DNA of 61,792 bases from Hyphomicrobiales bacterium (GTDB lineage Bacteria > Pseudomonadota > Alphaproteobacteria > Rhizobiales > Rhizobiaceae): positions 1-61,792 of the forward strand of contig RXJA01000261.1 in NCBI GenBank assembly GCA_003963455.1. Reading direction: 5' to 3'. The notes under the pieces were generated by a model that was not told where the DNA came from, did no database searches, and was given only the letters and a program-made list of their open reading frames with translations. Position numbers and translations under genes: made by a program. Shown piece by piece: positions 35,106 through 44,001 of this stretch (position 1 is the first letter of the stretch; each line of letters starts with the position of its first letter).

Positions 35106-35365
35106 TGGTCGGATGAAGTAATTGAAACCACATTCACTCCGGCGACCCATGTAACAAAAATGCTACATGACGATCGGGGCTGGTCGCTGTTTCGGAACGA
35201 CTCCAAGGAAGAGGCCTCTCACGGGGGGCTATAATGCGCAGGTCGCCCCCGGCCGCTCTTCGTCAGGCACCGGATGCCGTTCGTGCCTCAAAAAGGGTCC
35301 CGGGCGGGGATTCTCGTGGACGGACTTCAAGATCGCCAAGCCGGGGAGGCCCACGGTAAGAAACC

Positions 35366-36193
35366 CTAGGCCGGCAGGCCGGGGCGGTCGAGCTTTTTCG
35401 GCGACAGCGTGAAGATCTCGCAGCCGGTGTCGGTGACGCCGATCGTGTGCTCGTATTGCGCCGACAGTGAGCGGTCGCGTGTGACCGCCGTCCAGCCGTC
35501 CGACAGCACCTTCACATGCGGACGGCCGAGATTGATCATCGGCTCGACGGTGAAGATCATGCCGGGTCGCATCTCGACGCCTTCATTGACGGTGCCGTAG
35601 TGCAGGATGTTCGGCGCGTCGTGGAAAAGCTGGCCAACGCCATGGCCGCAGAAATCGCGCACCACCGAGCAGCGCTCGGCCTCGGCATAGGTCTGGATCG
35701 CGGCGCCGATGGCGCCGGTGCGGGCGCCAGGCTTGATCGCGGCGATGCCGCGCATCAGGCACTCATAGGTCACTTCGAGCAGGCGCTCGGCGGCGCGCTT
35801 GATCGTCCCCACCGGATACATGCGCGAGGAATCGCCGTGCCAGCCGTCGAGGATATAGGTGACGTCGATGTTGACGATGTCGCCTTCCTTCAGCGGCTTG
35901 TTGTCGGGAATGCCATGGCAGACGACATGGTTGATCGAGGTGCAGGACGACTTGGTGTAGCCGCGATAATTCAGCGTCGCCGGCAGCGCGCCATGGTCCA
36001 TGCCGAATTCGAAGACGAAGCGGTCGATCGTTTCCGTCGTCACGCCGGGCTTCACCATCGGCACGAGTTCGTCCAGGCAGCGCGCGGTGAGGTCGCAGGC
36101 CTTGCGCATGCCGGCAAAGCCTTCCTCGCCATAGAGGCGGATCTGGCCGGTATTTCGAAGGGGGGCCGTGGAGGCGTCGAGATAGGTAACCAT
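35366..36193 (-). CDS. map: Type I methionine aminopeptidase
   Basis: A 275-aa MetAP that removes the initiator methionine from nascent proteins. The two-metal site is visible: HGIPDNKPLKEGDIVNIDVT with the first Asp, DGWHGDSSRMYPVG with the second, CGHGVGQLFHDAPN with the His, then FTVEPMIN (Glu) and AQYEHTIGV (Glu). Length is normal for the alphaproteobacterial enzyme. The ATG at 36193 (MVTYLDASTAPLRNTGQIRL) is preferred over an upstream start in the same frame. It lies upstream of radC, as in other rhizobia, with ompW in between. Confidence 0.96.
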   Translation of the reverse strand: MVTYLDASTAPLRNTGQIRLYGEEGFAGMRKACDLTARCLDELVPMVKPGVTTETIDRFVFEFGMDHGALPATLNYRGYTKSSCTSINHVVCHGIPDNKPLKEGDIVNIDVTYILDGWHGDSSRMYPVGTIKRAAERLLEVTYECLMRGIAAIKPGARTGAIGAAIQTYAEAERCSVVRDFCGHGVGQLFHDAPNILHYGTVNEGVEMRPGMIFTVEPMINLGRPHVKVLSDGWTAVTRDRSLSAQYEHTIGVTDTGCEIFTLSPKKLDRPGLPA

Positions 36194-36389
36194 TTTTGTC
36201 CGTTTGCCGGCGTTGGCTCCGAAGGGGCCGAACACGAAAATCTGCTCCAGATTTGGCACCGGAAGCCGCAAGGTTCAAGGACGAAGTGCAGTTGCGGCGT
36301 CCATTGCGCCTTTCCTTCGGCCATTCCATGGGTTAGTCGGGTCCTGGTATCCGGAGATTGCCTTGACGGCGCCTGAACGCGAAAGATCG

Positions 36390-36758
36390 ATGCTACTGCC
36401 GGTCAGGACCGCTTTTGCGGGCTTGATGGCGCTGCTCATGCTCGCGCTGCTGGGCTTCGCCCAGGCCGAGATCTCCGCGTCGGCCGTTTCGCTCCCGGGC
36501 GGCTCCAGCATCAGCGCCGCGCGCCAGGGCGATGCGGTCGCGCTGCTCAGAACCACCGGCAAGGCGCAGGCGCTAGAAGTCCGGGCCAGCCGGCCGCTGC
36601 CGATAAAGCTGCTCAGCGGCAATCCCGGCGCGCTCGCGCCCACATCCGATTTCCTGATCATCGGCCAGGCTTTGCCGGCCGAGATGGGCGTCGCGCCCGT
36701 ATCGGGAAGCGCGGCAGCTTCGCGCACCAACCAGCCACGCGCGCCACCCGCCGCGTAA
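36390..36758 (+). CDS. Small exported protein of unknown function
   Basis: A 122-aa protein with a clear signal peptide (MLLPVRTAFAGLMALLMLAL, cleavage near GFAQA), then a Ser/Ala/Gly-rich chain (SLPGGSSISAARQGDAVALL) and a low-complexity C-terminus. A TTG at 36363 with GGAG 6 bases upstream is an alternative start that would add nine polar residues before the signal peptide. I do not recognise the family; periplasmic location is likely. Confidence 0.55.
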   Translation: MLLPVRTAFAGLMALLMLALLGFAQAEISASAVSLPGGSSISAARQGDAVALLRTTGKAQALEVRASRPLPIKLLSGNPGALAPTSDFLIIGQALPAEMGVAPVSGSAAASRTNQPRAPPAA

Positions 36759-36871
36759 AACCCTGGCCGCCAGGCGCGGCAATTCAAATCAAAACATTTC
36801 TTCGCGTCGCGATTCGGCGACGGCCGCTGGCCGTCCACCGGTTGCGCGCGCGTCAGTTGGGATTCCAATCA

Positions 36872-37108
36872 ATGCAACGCATCAAGACGTTCAAGACACT
36901 CACCCGCGCGACTGCCGCCGCCTGCTTTCTGGCGATCCAGGCGGTGATCTGCATCGGCACCGTCTACTGGGCCGTCGCCGTCACCCTTCGCATGGAGGGA
37001 ACGGCGGCGATCGTGCTGGCCGCCATCTTCGCCCTGCCGTCCGCCTATGCGCTGATGGTGGTTACCCGCATGGCCTACGACGCCGAGACCGATCCGGCCA
37101 ATCAGTAG
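36872..37108 (+). CDS. Small two-helix membrane protein
   Basis: A 78-aa protein with two predicted membrane helices (about 16-37, ACFLAIQAVICIGTVYWAVA, and about 44-64, AIVLAAIFALPSAYALMVV), a basic N-terminus and an acidic C-terminal tail (YDAETDPANQ). Conserved-looking rhizobial hypothetical. The ATG at 36872 has no strong ribosome binding site. A hairpin follows the gene at 37138-37164. Confidence 0.6.
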   Translation: MQRIKTFKTLTRATAAACFLAIQAVICIGTVYWAVAVTLRMEGTAAIVLAAIFALPSAYALMVVTRMAYDAETDPANQ

Positions 37109-37137
37109 CGGCGATGATACGGAACAGGACAAAGGGG

Positions 37138-37164
37138 CAGGGCGACGCGGGTTGCGTCGCCCTG
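37138..37164 (+). terminator. Probable terminator hairpin before the ABC transporter
   Basis: CAGGGCGACGC (37138-37148), 5-base loop, GCGTCGCCCTG (37154-37164): a perfect 11-bp stem 30 bp after the small membrane protein's stop and 90 bp before the binding-protein gene. It lacks a T run, so it may be a weak or Rho-assisted terminator. Confidence 0.6.
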
Positions 37165-37255
37165 TCACACAATGGTTATCCTGCGGCCTTACTCAGGTTT
37201 TCCGGCCCCGGCGCTTGCCGGACTTTCCTCAGCTCGATCAAGAACAGGTACTTCC

Positions 37256-38230
37256 ATGCGCCAGATCGTTCTCGCCGCTTTATTGCTGGCATCCACCGTG
37301 GCGGGCGCCGCCGCCGCTGACGGCACGCTGGTGCTCTACACCAGCCAGCCGAACACCGACGCCCAGCAGACGGTCGATGCCTTCATGGCGAAGAATCCAG
37401 GCATCAAGGTCGACTGGGTGCGCGACGGCACGCCGAAGATTCTGGCCAAGCTGCATGCTGAGATCGAGGCCGGCCAGCCGCAGGCCGACGTGCTTCTGAT
37501 CGCCGATGTCGTGACCATGGAGGGCCTCAAGAAGGAAGGCCGGCTGCTCGCCTATCCGGAGGCCAAGGTCGATGGTCTCGACGCTGCGCTCTACGACAAG
37601 GACAAGACCTATTTCTCGACCAAGCTGATCACCACCGGCATCATCTACAACACCAAGGCGCCTTTCGTGCCGACAAGCTGGGAAGACCTGAAGAAGCCGG
37701 AAGCCAAAGGCCTCGTTGCGATGCCCAGCCCGCTGACCTCGGGCGCCGCGATGATCCATACGGTGACGCTGACGGGCAGCCTGCCGGAGGGCTGGGACTA
37801 TTACGGCGCGCTGGCCAGGAACGGCGCGCAGGCCAGCGGCGGCAATGGCGACGTGCTCAAGGCCGTCAGCGGCGGCGACAAGCTGTTCGGCATGATCGTC
37901 GACTACATGCCGATCCGCGAGAAGGCCAAGGGCGCGCCGGTCGAATTCGTCTTCCCGAAGGAAGGCGTGTCCGCCGTCACCGAGCCGGTCGCGATCCTCT
38001 CGACCGCCAAGAACCAGGAGGCCGCCAAGGCATTCGTCGACTTCCTCCTGTCGAAGGACGGTCAGGAAGTGGCGGCCAAGATGGGCTACATCCCGGCGCG
38101 CGCCGACGTCGCGCTGCCGGCCGGCTATCCGGACCGCGCCTCGATCAAGGTGCTCGGTTATGATGCGGCGGCCGCGCTCGCCAATGATGCGCAGAACAAG
38201 GAAAAGTTCAGCGCGGTGATGAGCCAGTAG
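37256..38230 (+). CDS. ABC transporter periplasmic binding protein (Fe3+ / 2-aminoethylphosphonate type)
   Basis: A 324-aa periplasmic binding protein with signal peptide (MRQIVLAALLLASTVAGAAA). GTLVLYTSQPNTDAQQTVDA and DVLLIADVVTMEGLKKEGRL place it in the FbpA/ThiB/PhnS family of small-anion or ferric-iron binding proteins. The tyrosine cluster of FbpA-type iron binders (paired C-terminal Tyr) is not evident: the corresponding region reads DYMPIREKAKG, which weakens an iron assignment and leaves 2-aminoethylphosphonate or another anion open. It is 18 bp upstream of the fused permease, so it is its partner. Confidence 0.85.
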   Translation: MRQIVLAALLLASTVAGAAAADGTLVLYTSQPNTDAQQTVDAFMAKNPGIKVDWVRDGTPKILAKLHAEIEAGQPQADVLLIADVVTMEGLKKEGRLLAYPEAKVDGLDAALYDKDKTYFSTKLITTGIIYNTKAPFVPTSWEDLKKPEAKGLVAMPSPLTSGAAMIHTVTLTGSLPEGWDYYGALARNGAQASGGNGDVLKAVSGGDKLFGMIVDYMPIREKAKGAPVEFVFPKEGVSAVTEPVAILSTAKNQEAAKAFVDFLLSKDGQEVAAKMGYIPARADVALPAGYPDRASIKVLGYDAAAALANDAQNKEKFSAVMSQ

Positions 38231-38248
38231 CGGCCCGAAAGGGAAGCT

Positions 38249-39994
38249 TTGGCCACTGCGGAACATCGCGTCGCCGGGTCGAGCCCGGCATTGCCGCGGG
38301 CGGGCGGTTTCGCGCCGTCGGGCCTGATATCCGGTCAGCGTCTGTCGGCGCTGGCCGTTCTGCTAGTCATCGCCGTGCTCAGCCTGTTGCCGATGGCGCG
38401 TCTCGTGCTTGCGGCGATCGCGCCAGGCGGCGAGGCCGATTTCACCGCCTTCGCCGGGCGGCTTGCCAGCCCCGCCGCGCTCAAGGCGATGTGGCATACG
38501 CTGGACACGGCCTTCTTCGGTGCGCTCCTGGCGCTTTGTCTCGGCATTCCGTTCGCCGTTGCGGTGACGATGACCGATCTGCCGGGACGAAAGATCCTCG
38601 GTTTCCTCCTGCTCTTGCCGCTGATGATAGCGCCGCAGGTGACTGCGCTCGCCTGGCTGCATCTCTTCGGCCCGTCGAGCACGCTGCTCGGCATGCTTGG
38701 GCTGGCTCCGGCGCCCGGCAGCGGCAATCCGATGCTTGGCCGCGGCGGCATCATCCTTCTCTACGGCGTCCAGCACGCCCCGATTGTCTTCATCACCATG
38801 CGGGCGGGGCTGTCGCGCGTGCCGCGCGATCTGGTGGAGGCGGCGCGGTCCTGCGGCGCGCGGCCGCTCGGCGTGCTGCGGACCATCGTGCTTCCCGTCG
38901 TGCGGCCTTATGTGGTGGCCGCCGCTGCACTTGCCTTCGTTTCCGGCGTCGGCAATTTCGGCATACCGGCGCTGCTCGGCATGCCCGTCAATTACCTGAC
39001 GCTGCCGACCTTGATCTATCAGGATCTCTCGAGCTTCGGTCCGAGCGTGCTGCCACAGATCGCGGCGCTCTCGGTGCTGGTCGGCGCCTTGGCGCTGGCC
39101 GGCATGGTCTTCCAGTCGCTGGCGTTGCGCGGCGCCGGACATCGCATCGTTGCAGGCACGCCGGCGCAATTCGAGCTCGGACGTTCCCGCATGCCGCTCG
39201 CCTGCGCCGGCTGGCTGGTCATCGGCCTGATCCTCATCCTGCCGGCCTGCGCGCTGCTGGCGACGTCGCTGGTGCCGTCCTTCGGCGTGCCGCTCGGCCC
39301 GCGGACGGCAACGATCGCCAACTATGCGGAAGTGCTTGTCCGGCAGGCGTCCACAGTGCGGGCCTTCCGCAATTCGCTGCTTTTTGCGGGTGGCGCGGCC
39401 CTGATCCTCGCCCTCGGCGTCATTCCGATGGCGGCGCGGCTCGAGCGCTTCGACAGGCGCTGGCGGCGCGTGCTCGGCGGCATTGTCGACCTGCCTTACA
39501 CGATCCCCGGCGTGGTGTTGGCGATCGCCTGCATCCTTTTGTTCCTGCGGCCGCTGCCGCTGATCGGCAGCCTCTACGCGACCGCGTCGATCATACTGGT
39601 TGCTTACGCGATGCGCTTCCTGACACTGGCGATGAAACCCGTGACGACGGCCGTCGGGCAGATTCCGCGCGATCTCGAAGAGGCGGCGGCGGTGTCCGGC
39701 GCCGGGCCGTTCCGGCGGCTGTGGACAATCACCGCGCCGCTCGCGGCGCCTGCCGCCGTGGCGGGCGGGCTGCTGGTGTTCATGAGCGCTTTCAACGAAT
39801 TGACGGTTTCGGCGCTGTTGTGGTCCAGCGGCAAGGAAACGCTCGGCGTCGTGCTGTTCAGCCTCGAAGAGGCAGGGCTTGGCACGCAGGCGGCGGCAAT
39901 CGCCGTGTCCACGATCATCGTCGTAATCGCGTTGCTCCTGGTGCTCGACCGGTTCGGTCGCCGCTTGCCGGCCGGAACGTTGCCATGGCGTTGA
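38249..39994 (+). CDS. Fused two-domain ABC permease
   Basis: A 581-aa inner-membrane permease with two MetI-like halves (about residues 75-285 and 365-575), so one polypeptide replaces the usual pair. Each half has an EAA-type loop: VEAARSCGARPLGVLRTIVL in the first and LEEAAAVSGAGPFRRLWTIT in the second, the sites that contact the ATPase. Fused permeases of this size are typical of ferric-iron (FbpB) and PhnU2-type 2-aminoethylphosphonate importers. The start is TTG at 38249 after GGGAAG. The ATPase gene is convergent, 54 bp away, not in the same operon. Confidence 0.88.
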   Translation: MATAEHRVAGSSPALPRAGGFAPSGLISGQRLSALAVLLVIAVLSLLPMARLVLAAIAPGGEADFTAFAGRLASPAALKAMWHTLDTAFFGALLALCLGIPFAVAVTMTDLPGRKILGFLLLLPLMIAPQVTALAWLHLFGPSSTLLGMLGLAPAPGSGNPMLGRGGIILLYGVQHAPIVFITMRAGLSRVPRDLVEAARSCGARPLGVLRTIVLPVVRPYVVAAAALAFVSGVGNFGIPALLGMPVNYLTLPTLIYQDLSSFGPSVLPQIAALSVLVGALALAGMVFQSLALRGAGHRIVAGTPAQFELGRSRMPLACAGWLVIGLILILPACALLATSLVPSFGVPLGPRTATIANYAEVLVRQASTVRAFRNSLLFAGGAALILALGVIPMAARLERFDRRWRRVLGGIVDLPYTIPGVVLAIACILLFLRPLPLIGSLYATASIILVAYAMRFLTLAMKPVTTAVGQIPRDLEEAAAVSGAGPFRRLWTITAPLAAPAAVAGGLLVFMSAFNELTVSALLWSSGKETLGVVLFSLEEAGLGTQAAAIAVSTIIVVIALLLVLDRFGRRLPAGTLPWR

Positions 39995-40048
39995 GGCGGT
40001 ATTTTCCCGAGGACTGAGAACCGCTACGCGCTTTTCCTGGAATTGCTC

Positions 40049-41092
40049 TCAGGCGCCCGGCACTACCCAGGCGTCGGACACGGCGACATGCACGCGCTGC
40101 CCCGCCGCCAGCGCCTCGGCGCTGTCGACTAGCAGATGCTGTCCAGGTTCGCCGAGGGCCAGCCGCACCTCATGCACCGGCCCACGGTAGACGCTGTCCA
40201 GCACTGTCGCCGGCAGGCCCTCGTCCGCGATGCGCAAGGCTTCCGGGCGCAGCAGGACCTTGACCGGGCCGGTCGGTTTTTCATGGCTGCGCGCAGTTAG
40301 CCGGTGACCCGCGATATCGATGATCGAGGTCCGATCCGAATGGCCGACGCTGTTGCCTGAGACGAGGCTGCCGCGACCGACGAAACCGGCAACCGCGGCG
40401 TCGGCGGGAGAGCGATAGATCTCCTGCGGCGGTGCCGCCTGCAGCAGTCGGCCTTTGCTCATCACGGCGACGCGGTCGGCAAGCGCCAGGGCCTCGGCCT
40501 GGTCATGGGTGACATAGACGATGGTCGCGCCGGTGCGGCGATGGATATCGCGGAAGGCATCCACCATCGTGGCGCGCAGATGCATGTCGAGATTGGCGAG
40601 CGGCTCGTCGAACAGGATTATGTTGGCCTCGGCGACCAAGCAACGGGCCAGCGCCACGCGCTGTCGCTGGCCACCCGACAACTCGTCGATGCGGCGCTTG
40701 GCGAAGCCGCCGAGCCCGACGATATCGAGCACCGAAGCGACGCGGACAGGGATGCCGGCGGAGGCTACATGCCTGGCCTTCAACGGATAGGCGACATTTT
40801 CGGCGACATCCATATGCGGCCACAGCGCGTAGGATTGGAAGACGACGCCGACATTGCGCGCCTCCGGCGGCAACTGCCGCTTCGGGTCGGCGACAAGCGC
40901 GTCGCCAAGGAACACGCGGCCTTCGCTTGGCGCCTCGAAGCCGGCGATAAGCCGCAGCATTGTCGTCTTGCCGCAGCCCGAGGGACCGAGCAGCGCCGTG
41001 AAAGAGCCTTCCGGAAAGTCCAGCGAAACGCCGTCCAGCGCTGTCGTGCCGCCATAGCGCTTGATGAGGGACTCGACCCGGATTTCGCTCAT
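40049..41092 (-). CDS. ABC importer ATPase (PotA/FbpC/PhnT type)
   Basis: A 347-aa ATPase: Walker A GPSGCGKTT (about 36-44), Q-loop in VVFQSYALWPHMDVAENVAY, signature LSGGQRQRVALARCL, Walker B IILFDEPLANLD and H-loop VTHDQAEA. The C-terminal TOBE region (about 240-347) is typical of importers for polyamine, iron or phosphonate. The ATG at 41092 has GGCGGA upstream. It is the only ATPase next to the binding protein and permease, but on the opposite strand and convergent, so the transporter is probably expressed from two promoters. Confidence 0.9.
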   Translation of the reverse strand: MSEIRVESLIKRYGGTTALDGVSLDFPEGSFTALLGPSGCGKTTMLRLIAGFEAPSEGRVFLGDALVADPKRQLPPEARNVGVVFQSYALWPHMDVAENVAYPLKARHVASAGIPVRVASVLDIVGLGGFAKRRIDELSGGQRQRVALARCLVAEANIILFDEPLANLDMHLRATMVDAFRDIHRRTGATIVYVTHDQAEALALADRVAVMSKGRLLQAAPPQEIYRSPADAAVAGFVGRGSLVSGNSVGHSDRTSIIDIAGHRLTARSHEKPTGPVKVLLRPEALRIADEGLPATVLDSVYRGPVHEVRLALGEPGQHLLVDSAEALAAGQRVHVAVSDAWVVPGA

Positions 41093-41283
41093 GTTCCGCC
41101 CATGACAGCTGCGCCGGCCCGGCAATACGTTGGAAATCCGCCATTGGCAATGCGCGTGGAGAGACACGCCAGTGAACCGATTGTTGACCGCACTGAGGTC
41201 ACATTCCTGAGTCAGAAGGCCGCTAAAGTAACTTTTCACATCGAGCGGCGTTGCCGGGGCTGCGCCAGTTCGGGAGACAGGGA

Positions 41284-41589
41284 ATGGACAGACTGCAATT
41301 CGAGGTGCCGGTGCGCATCATGCCCGCGCCCGGCCTGCCGGTCGAGGAGATCTACAGCGTCGAGCAGGCGCTCGATTTCCTGCAGGGCTGGCCGAAGCGC
41401 CGGCAGGGCAAGATCTACGAAGCCGCCTTCAACGCCTGCTTCGGGGCGACGGTCGACGTGGCCAGCGCCGAGGAAGCCTGCCGGGCGTTCGCGGCGTTCT
41501 GCCGCGTCAGCGGATTGCTGGCGAGGGACGCCATGTTTCCCGGCAAGCGGCGCAACGGGGCAGGGGCGCATCGAGAGGCGCGTGCTTGA
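41284..41589 (+). CDS. DUF982 family protein
   Basis: A 101-aa protein matching DUF982: MDRLQFEVPVRIMPAPGLPV, IYSVEQALDFLQGWPKRRQG with its conserved WP..RQGxxY, and AACRAFAAFCRVSG-type C-terminal helix. The family is largely confined to rhizobia and often multi-copy; function unknown, no catalytic residues known. It is divergent from the ABC ATPase, with starts 191 bp apart. The 99 bp after it hold a weak hairpin only. Confidence 0.8.
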   Translation: MDRLQFEVPVRIMPAPGLPVEEIYSVEQALDFLQGWPKRRQGKIYEAAFNACFGATVDVASAEEACRAFAAFCRVSGLLARDAMFPGKRRNGAGAHREARA

Positions 41590-41688
41590 GGCACGACGCG
41601 CCTTAAAACCCTGTCTTCACGCGCGTCGTGCGCCCGAAACGGTTGCGCGCTTTCGGGCGACATGGGTTGGGGGTCGACCGTAACCGGC

Positions 41689-42375
41689 TCAGCCGCCGAA
41701 CGACACGCCCCGATAGCGCATTCCCACCTGCACGCCGCGCACGATCACGCGCGACAGGATCTCCATGTCCAGCGGCATTTGCGGACGCCACACGTCGAGG
41801 AGGAGGGCGACCCGAGGCTGATCCGAGTTGTTCATGACTTCATGCTCGAACGTGTCGTCCCACAGCATGCATTCGCCGTCGGCGATGCGCCTTTCCTCAT
41901 GGTTGATCATCATGATCGTTGCCGGGCGGCCGTCCGGCTGCTTGGGGATGACGAGGCCAAGGTGAAACCGCATGATGCCGCGAAACGGTCCGCGGTGCGG
42001 CGGGATGTGCTTGTGCGGCGCGAGGAACGAGACCGCCGCAGACTTGACCTCGGGGCATTCGGTGAGCAGCCTGCTCAGCACCGGCATTCTTGCCAGATTC
42101 TCCGGCACCGTCATATCGTAAGCCTTCAGCACGAACATGCGCCAGTCGAGCCCATCATTGGCCGAAATATCGGCCTGCTCCGGCATAATGTCGTGGAAGC
42201 GCGGCGCCTTGTTCAGCTTTGCCGCGAGCGCTTCATCGCGGATGTCCTGCCAGGCGGCGGCGAACTTCGCCGCATTGGGAAAATGCGTGCCGGCATCAAG
42301 GATCGCCGGTGCATCTATGCGTTTTTCATAGATGCGCCGGACCAGGCCGGTTCCAAGATCGTAGGCGCTTGACAT
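41689..42375 (-). CDS. Aspartyl/asparaginyl beta-hydroxylase-like (LpxO-type) protein
   Basis: A 228-aa Fe(II)/2-oxoglutarate dioxygenase-like protein. The double-stranded beta-helix is visible as FLAPHKHIPPHRGPFRGIMR (metal-binding His region, HxGP), GECMLWDDTFEHEVMNNSDQ (second His) and PRVALLLDVWRPQMPLDM (the Arg for 2-oxoglutarate). No membrane segment is seen. Bacterial relatives include LpxO, which hydroxylates lipid A acyl chains, and uncharacterised peptide or aspartyl hydroxylases; the substrate cannot be told here. The ATG at 42375 has GAGGTAA upstream. Confidence 0.85.
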   Translation of the reverse strand: MSSAYDLGTGLVRRIYEKRIDAPAILDAGTHFPNAAKFAAAWQDIRDEALAAKLNKAPRFHDIMPEQADISANDGLDWRMFVLKAYDMTVPENLARMPVLSRLLTECPEVKSAAVSFLAPHKHIPPHRGPFRGIMRFHLGLVIPKQPDGRPATIMMINHEERRIADGECMLWDDTFEHEVMNNSDQPRVALLLDVWRPQMPLDMEILSRVIVRGVQVGMRYRGVSFGG

Positions 42376-42495
42376 CTCATTACCTCGACGACGCTGTTAT
42401 ATAGCGGGATGCTGCTTGCGGCGATGGCTCACGGAGATTTGTATGAGCAGCGACGGGCGGAGAGACATCCCGCCTGATCCTTCCGGGTCTTCGCC

Positions 42496-43989
42496 TCACT
42501 GCGTCTTCGATGCCAGCCCCGGACCGGTGTGGACATCGATGATTTCGGGTCTGGTGGTGTCGATCGCGCCGTTCCAGCCGCCGCCGAGCGCCTTGTTGAG
42601 CGCTATGTAGTCGGTGGCGATCGAAACGCGGCTTTGCAGGACGGAGTCGTCGGCGGAATAGGCCGAGCGTTCGGCATCGAGCACGTCGAGAAGGCTGGTC
42701 TCGCCGGCCTTGTAGAGCGTTCTTTCAAGCCGTGCGGCATCGCCATAGGACTTCGCCGAGGAGGCGAGCTTGCCGTTCCTGATGCGCTCCTGCGACAGCG
42801 AGACCGTGGCGTTTTCCACGTCCTCCAGCGCCGTCAGCACGGCGGCCTTGTAGGCGACGAAATACTGGTCGCGTTGGGCCCGGGCGATGTCGACGGCCGC
42901 CTGCAACTGACCGGCGTTGAACAACGGCACGCTGAGCGACGGTCCGAACGACCAGCCGATGGTGGAGCTCTTGCCTAGATCGCCGAGCTTGAGGGACGTG
43001 GTGCTGATGTCGCCGGTCAGGCTGACGCTCGGATAGCGCGCCGCCTCGGCTTGGCCGATCTTGGCGGTGTATTGCGCATACTGCCGCTCGGCCATGCGCA
43101 CGTCCGGGCGGGTGAGCAGGATGTCGGCCGGAATACCGGTCGGGATAGGCAAGCGCGGCGCCGGGATCGGTGTCACGCGCTTCAGGCGATCGGTTAGTGC
43201 CGCCGGCGGGCGTCCCGTCAGCACGGAGAGGCGATGCACGGCCTCGGCATAGCTCGCCTCCAGGCTCGGAACGCCGGCTTCCGTGCCGCTGGCCTGTCCC
43301 TCCGCCTTGGCGACATCCGCCGCGGTCGCCGAGCCGGCCAAGGCCATGGTGCGGGTGAGCTGGGCGGTTTGCCGCTGCGATGCGGCAGAGCGCCGGGCGA
43401 GTGCTATGCGTGCCTGGTAACCGCGTGCCTGGACGTAGTTCGAGGTGACATCGCCGACCAGCGTGAGAAGGGTCGAGCGCAGTTCCTCTTCGGATGCGTC
43501 CAGCCCATAGCTCGCCGCCTCGACGCCCCTGCGATTGGCGCCGAAGAGGTCGATTTCCCAGCTGGCGTCGAGGCCCGCCTGGTATTGATCGTAGGTCTCA
43601 CTGGCCGAAGTGCCCGTGGAGGTGGCCGAAACCCTGTTGCGGGTGGCCGAGGCCGAGCCGTCGGCGGATGGGAGCAACGTGCCTACCGATTGGCGATAGC
43701 TCGCCCGCGCCTCGCGGATCTTGGCCTTGGCGGTGGCGACGTCGAGGTTGCCGGCAACCGCTTCCTCCACGAGCGCGTTCAACTCGGGATCGCGCAGGCG
43801 CTGCCACCATTTCGACAATTGCGCCGGTTTTGCCGGCTTTGCCGCCTTCTGCCCGCTCCAACTCGCCGGCATCGCCAGCAGCGGTTGCTGGTAATCCGGA
43901 CCGACGACGCATCCCGAGAGCAGGGCAGCGGCAAAGGCGGGCAAAAGGAGCCCCTTCGCGGTCGCGAGGCCGCGTTCAAAACCAACCAT
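42496..43989 (-). CDS. Outer-membrane efflux lipoprotein (NodT/OprM family)
   Basis: A 497-aa TolC-like outer-membrane factor. A lipoprotein signal ends in LSGC (about 24-27). Two repeats of the helical hairpin/beta-barrel unit follow, with ASWEIDLFGANRRGVEAASY and GRPPAALTDRLKRVTPIPAP in the first and TSLKLGDLGKSSTIGWSFGP in the second. It forms the outer-membrane exit duct for tripartite efflux pumps. It is the last gene of the five-gene operon, 12 bp after the RND permease, and is the only outer-membrane factor for both pumps. Confidence 0.92.
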   Translation of the reverse strand: MVGFERGLATAKGLLLPAFAAALLSGCVVGPDYQQPLLAMPASWSGQKAAKPAKPAQLSKWWQRLRDPELNALVEEAVAGNLDVATAKAKIREARASYRQSVGTLLPSADGSASATRNRVSATSTGTSASETYDQYQAGLDASWEIDLFGANRRGVEAASYGLDASEEELRSTLLTLVGDVTSNYVQARGYQARIALARRSAASQRQTAQLTRTMALAGSATAADVAKAEGQASGTEAGVPSLEASYAEAVHRLSVLTGRPPAALTDRLKRVTPIPAPRLPIPTGIPADILLTRPDVRMAERQYAQYTAKIGQAEAARYPSVSLTGDISTTSLKLGDLGKSSTIGWSFGPSLSVPLFNAGQLQAAVDIARAQRDQYFVAYKAAVLTALEDVENATVSLSQERIRNGKLASSAKSYGDAARLERTLYKAGETSLLDVLDAERSAYSADDSVLQSRVSIATDYIALNKALGGGWNGAIDTTRPEIIDVHTGPGLASKTQ

Positions 43990-44001
43990 TTTAGAGAACC
44001 T

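Noticed and set aside
38491..40017. A 508-codon plus-strand frame inside the permease gene
   Set aside because: It is a second frame of the permease gene, Arg/Ala/His-rich and without membrane segments.
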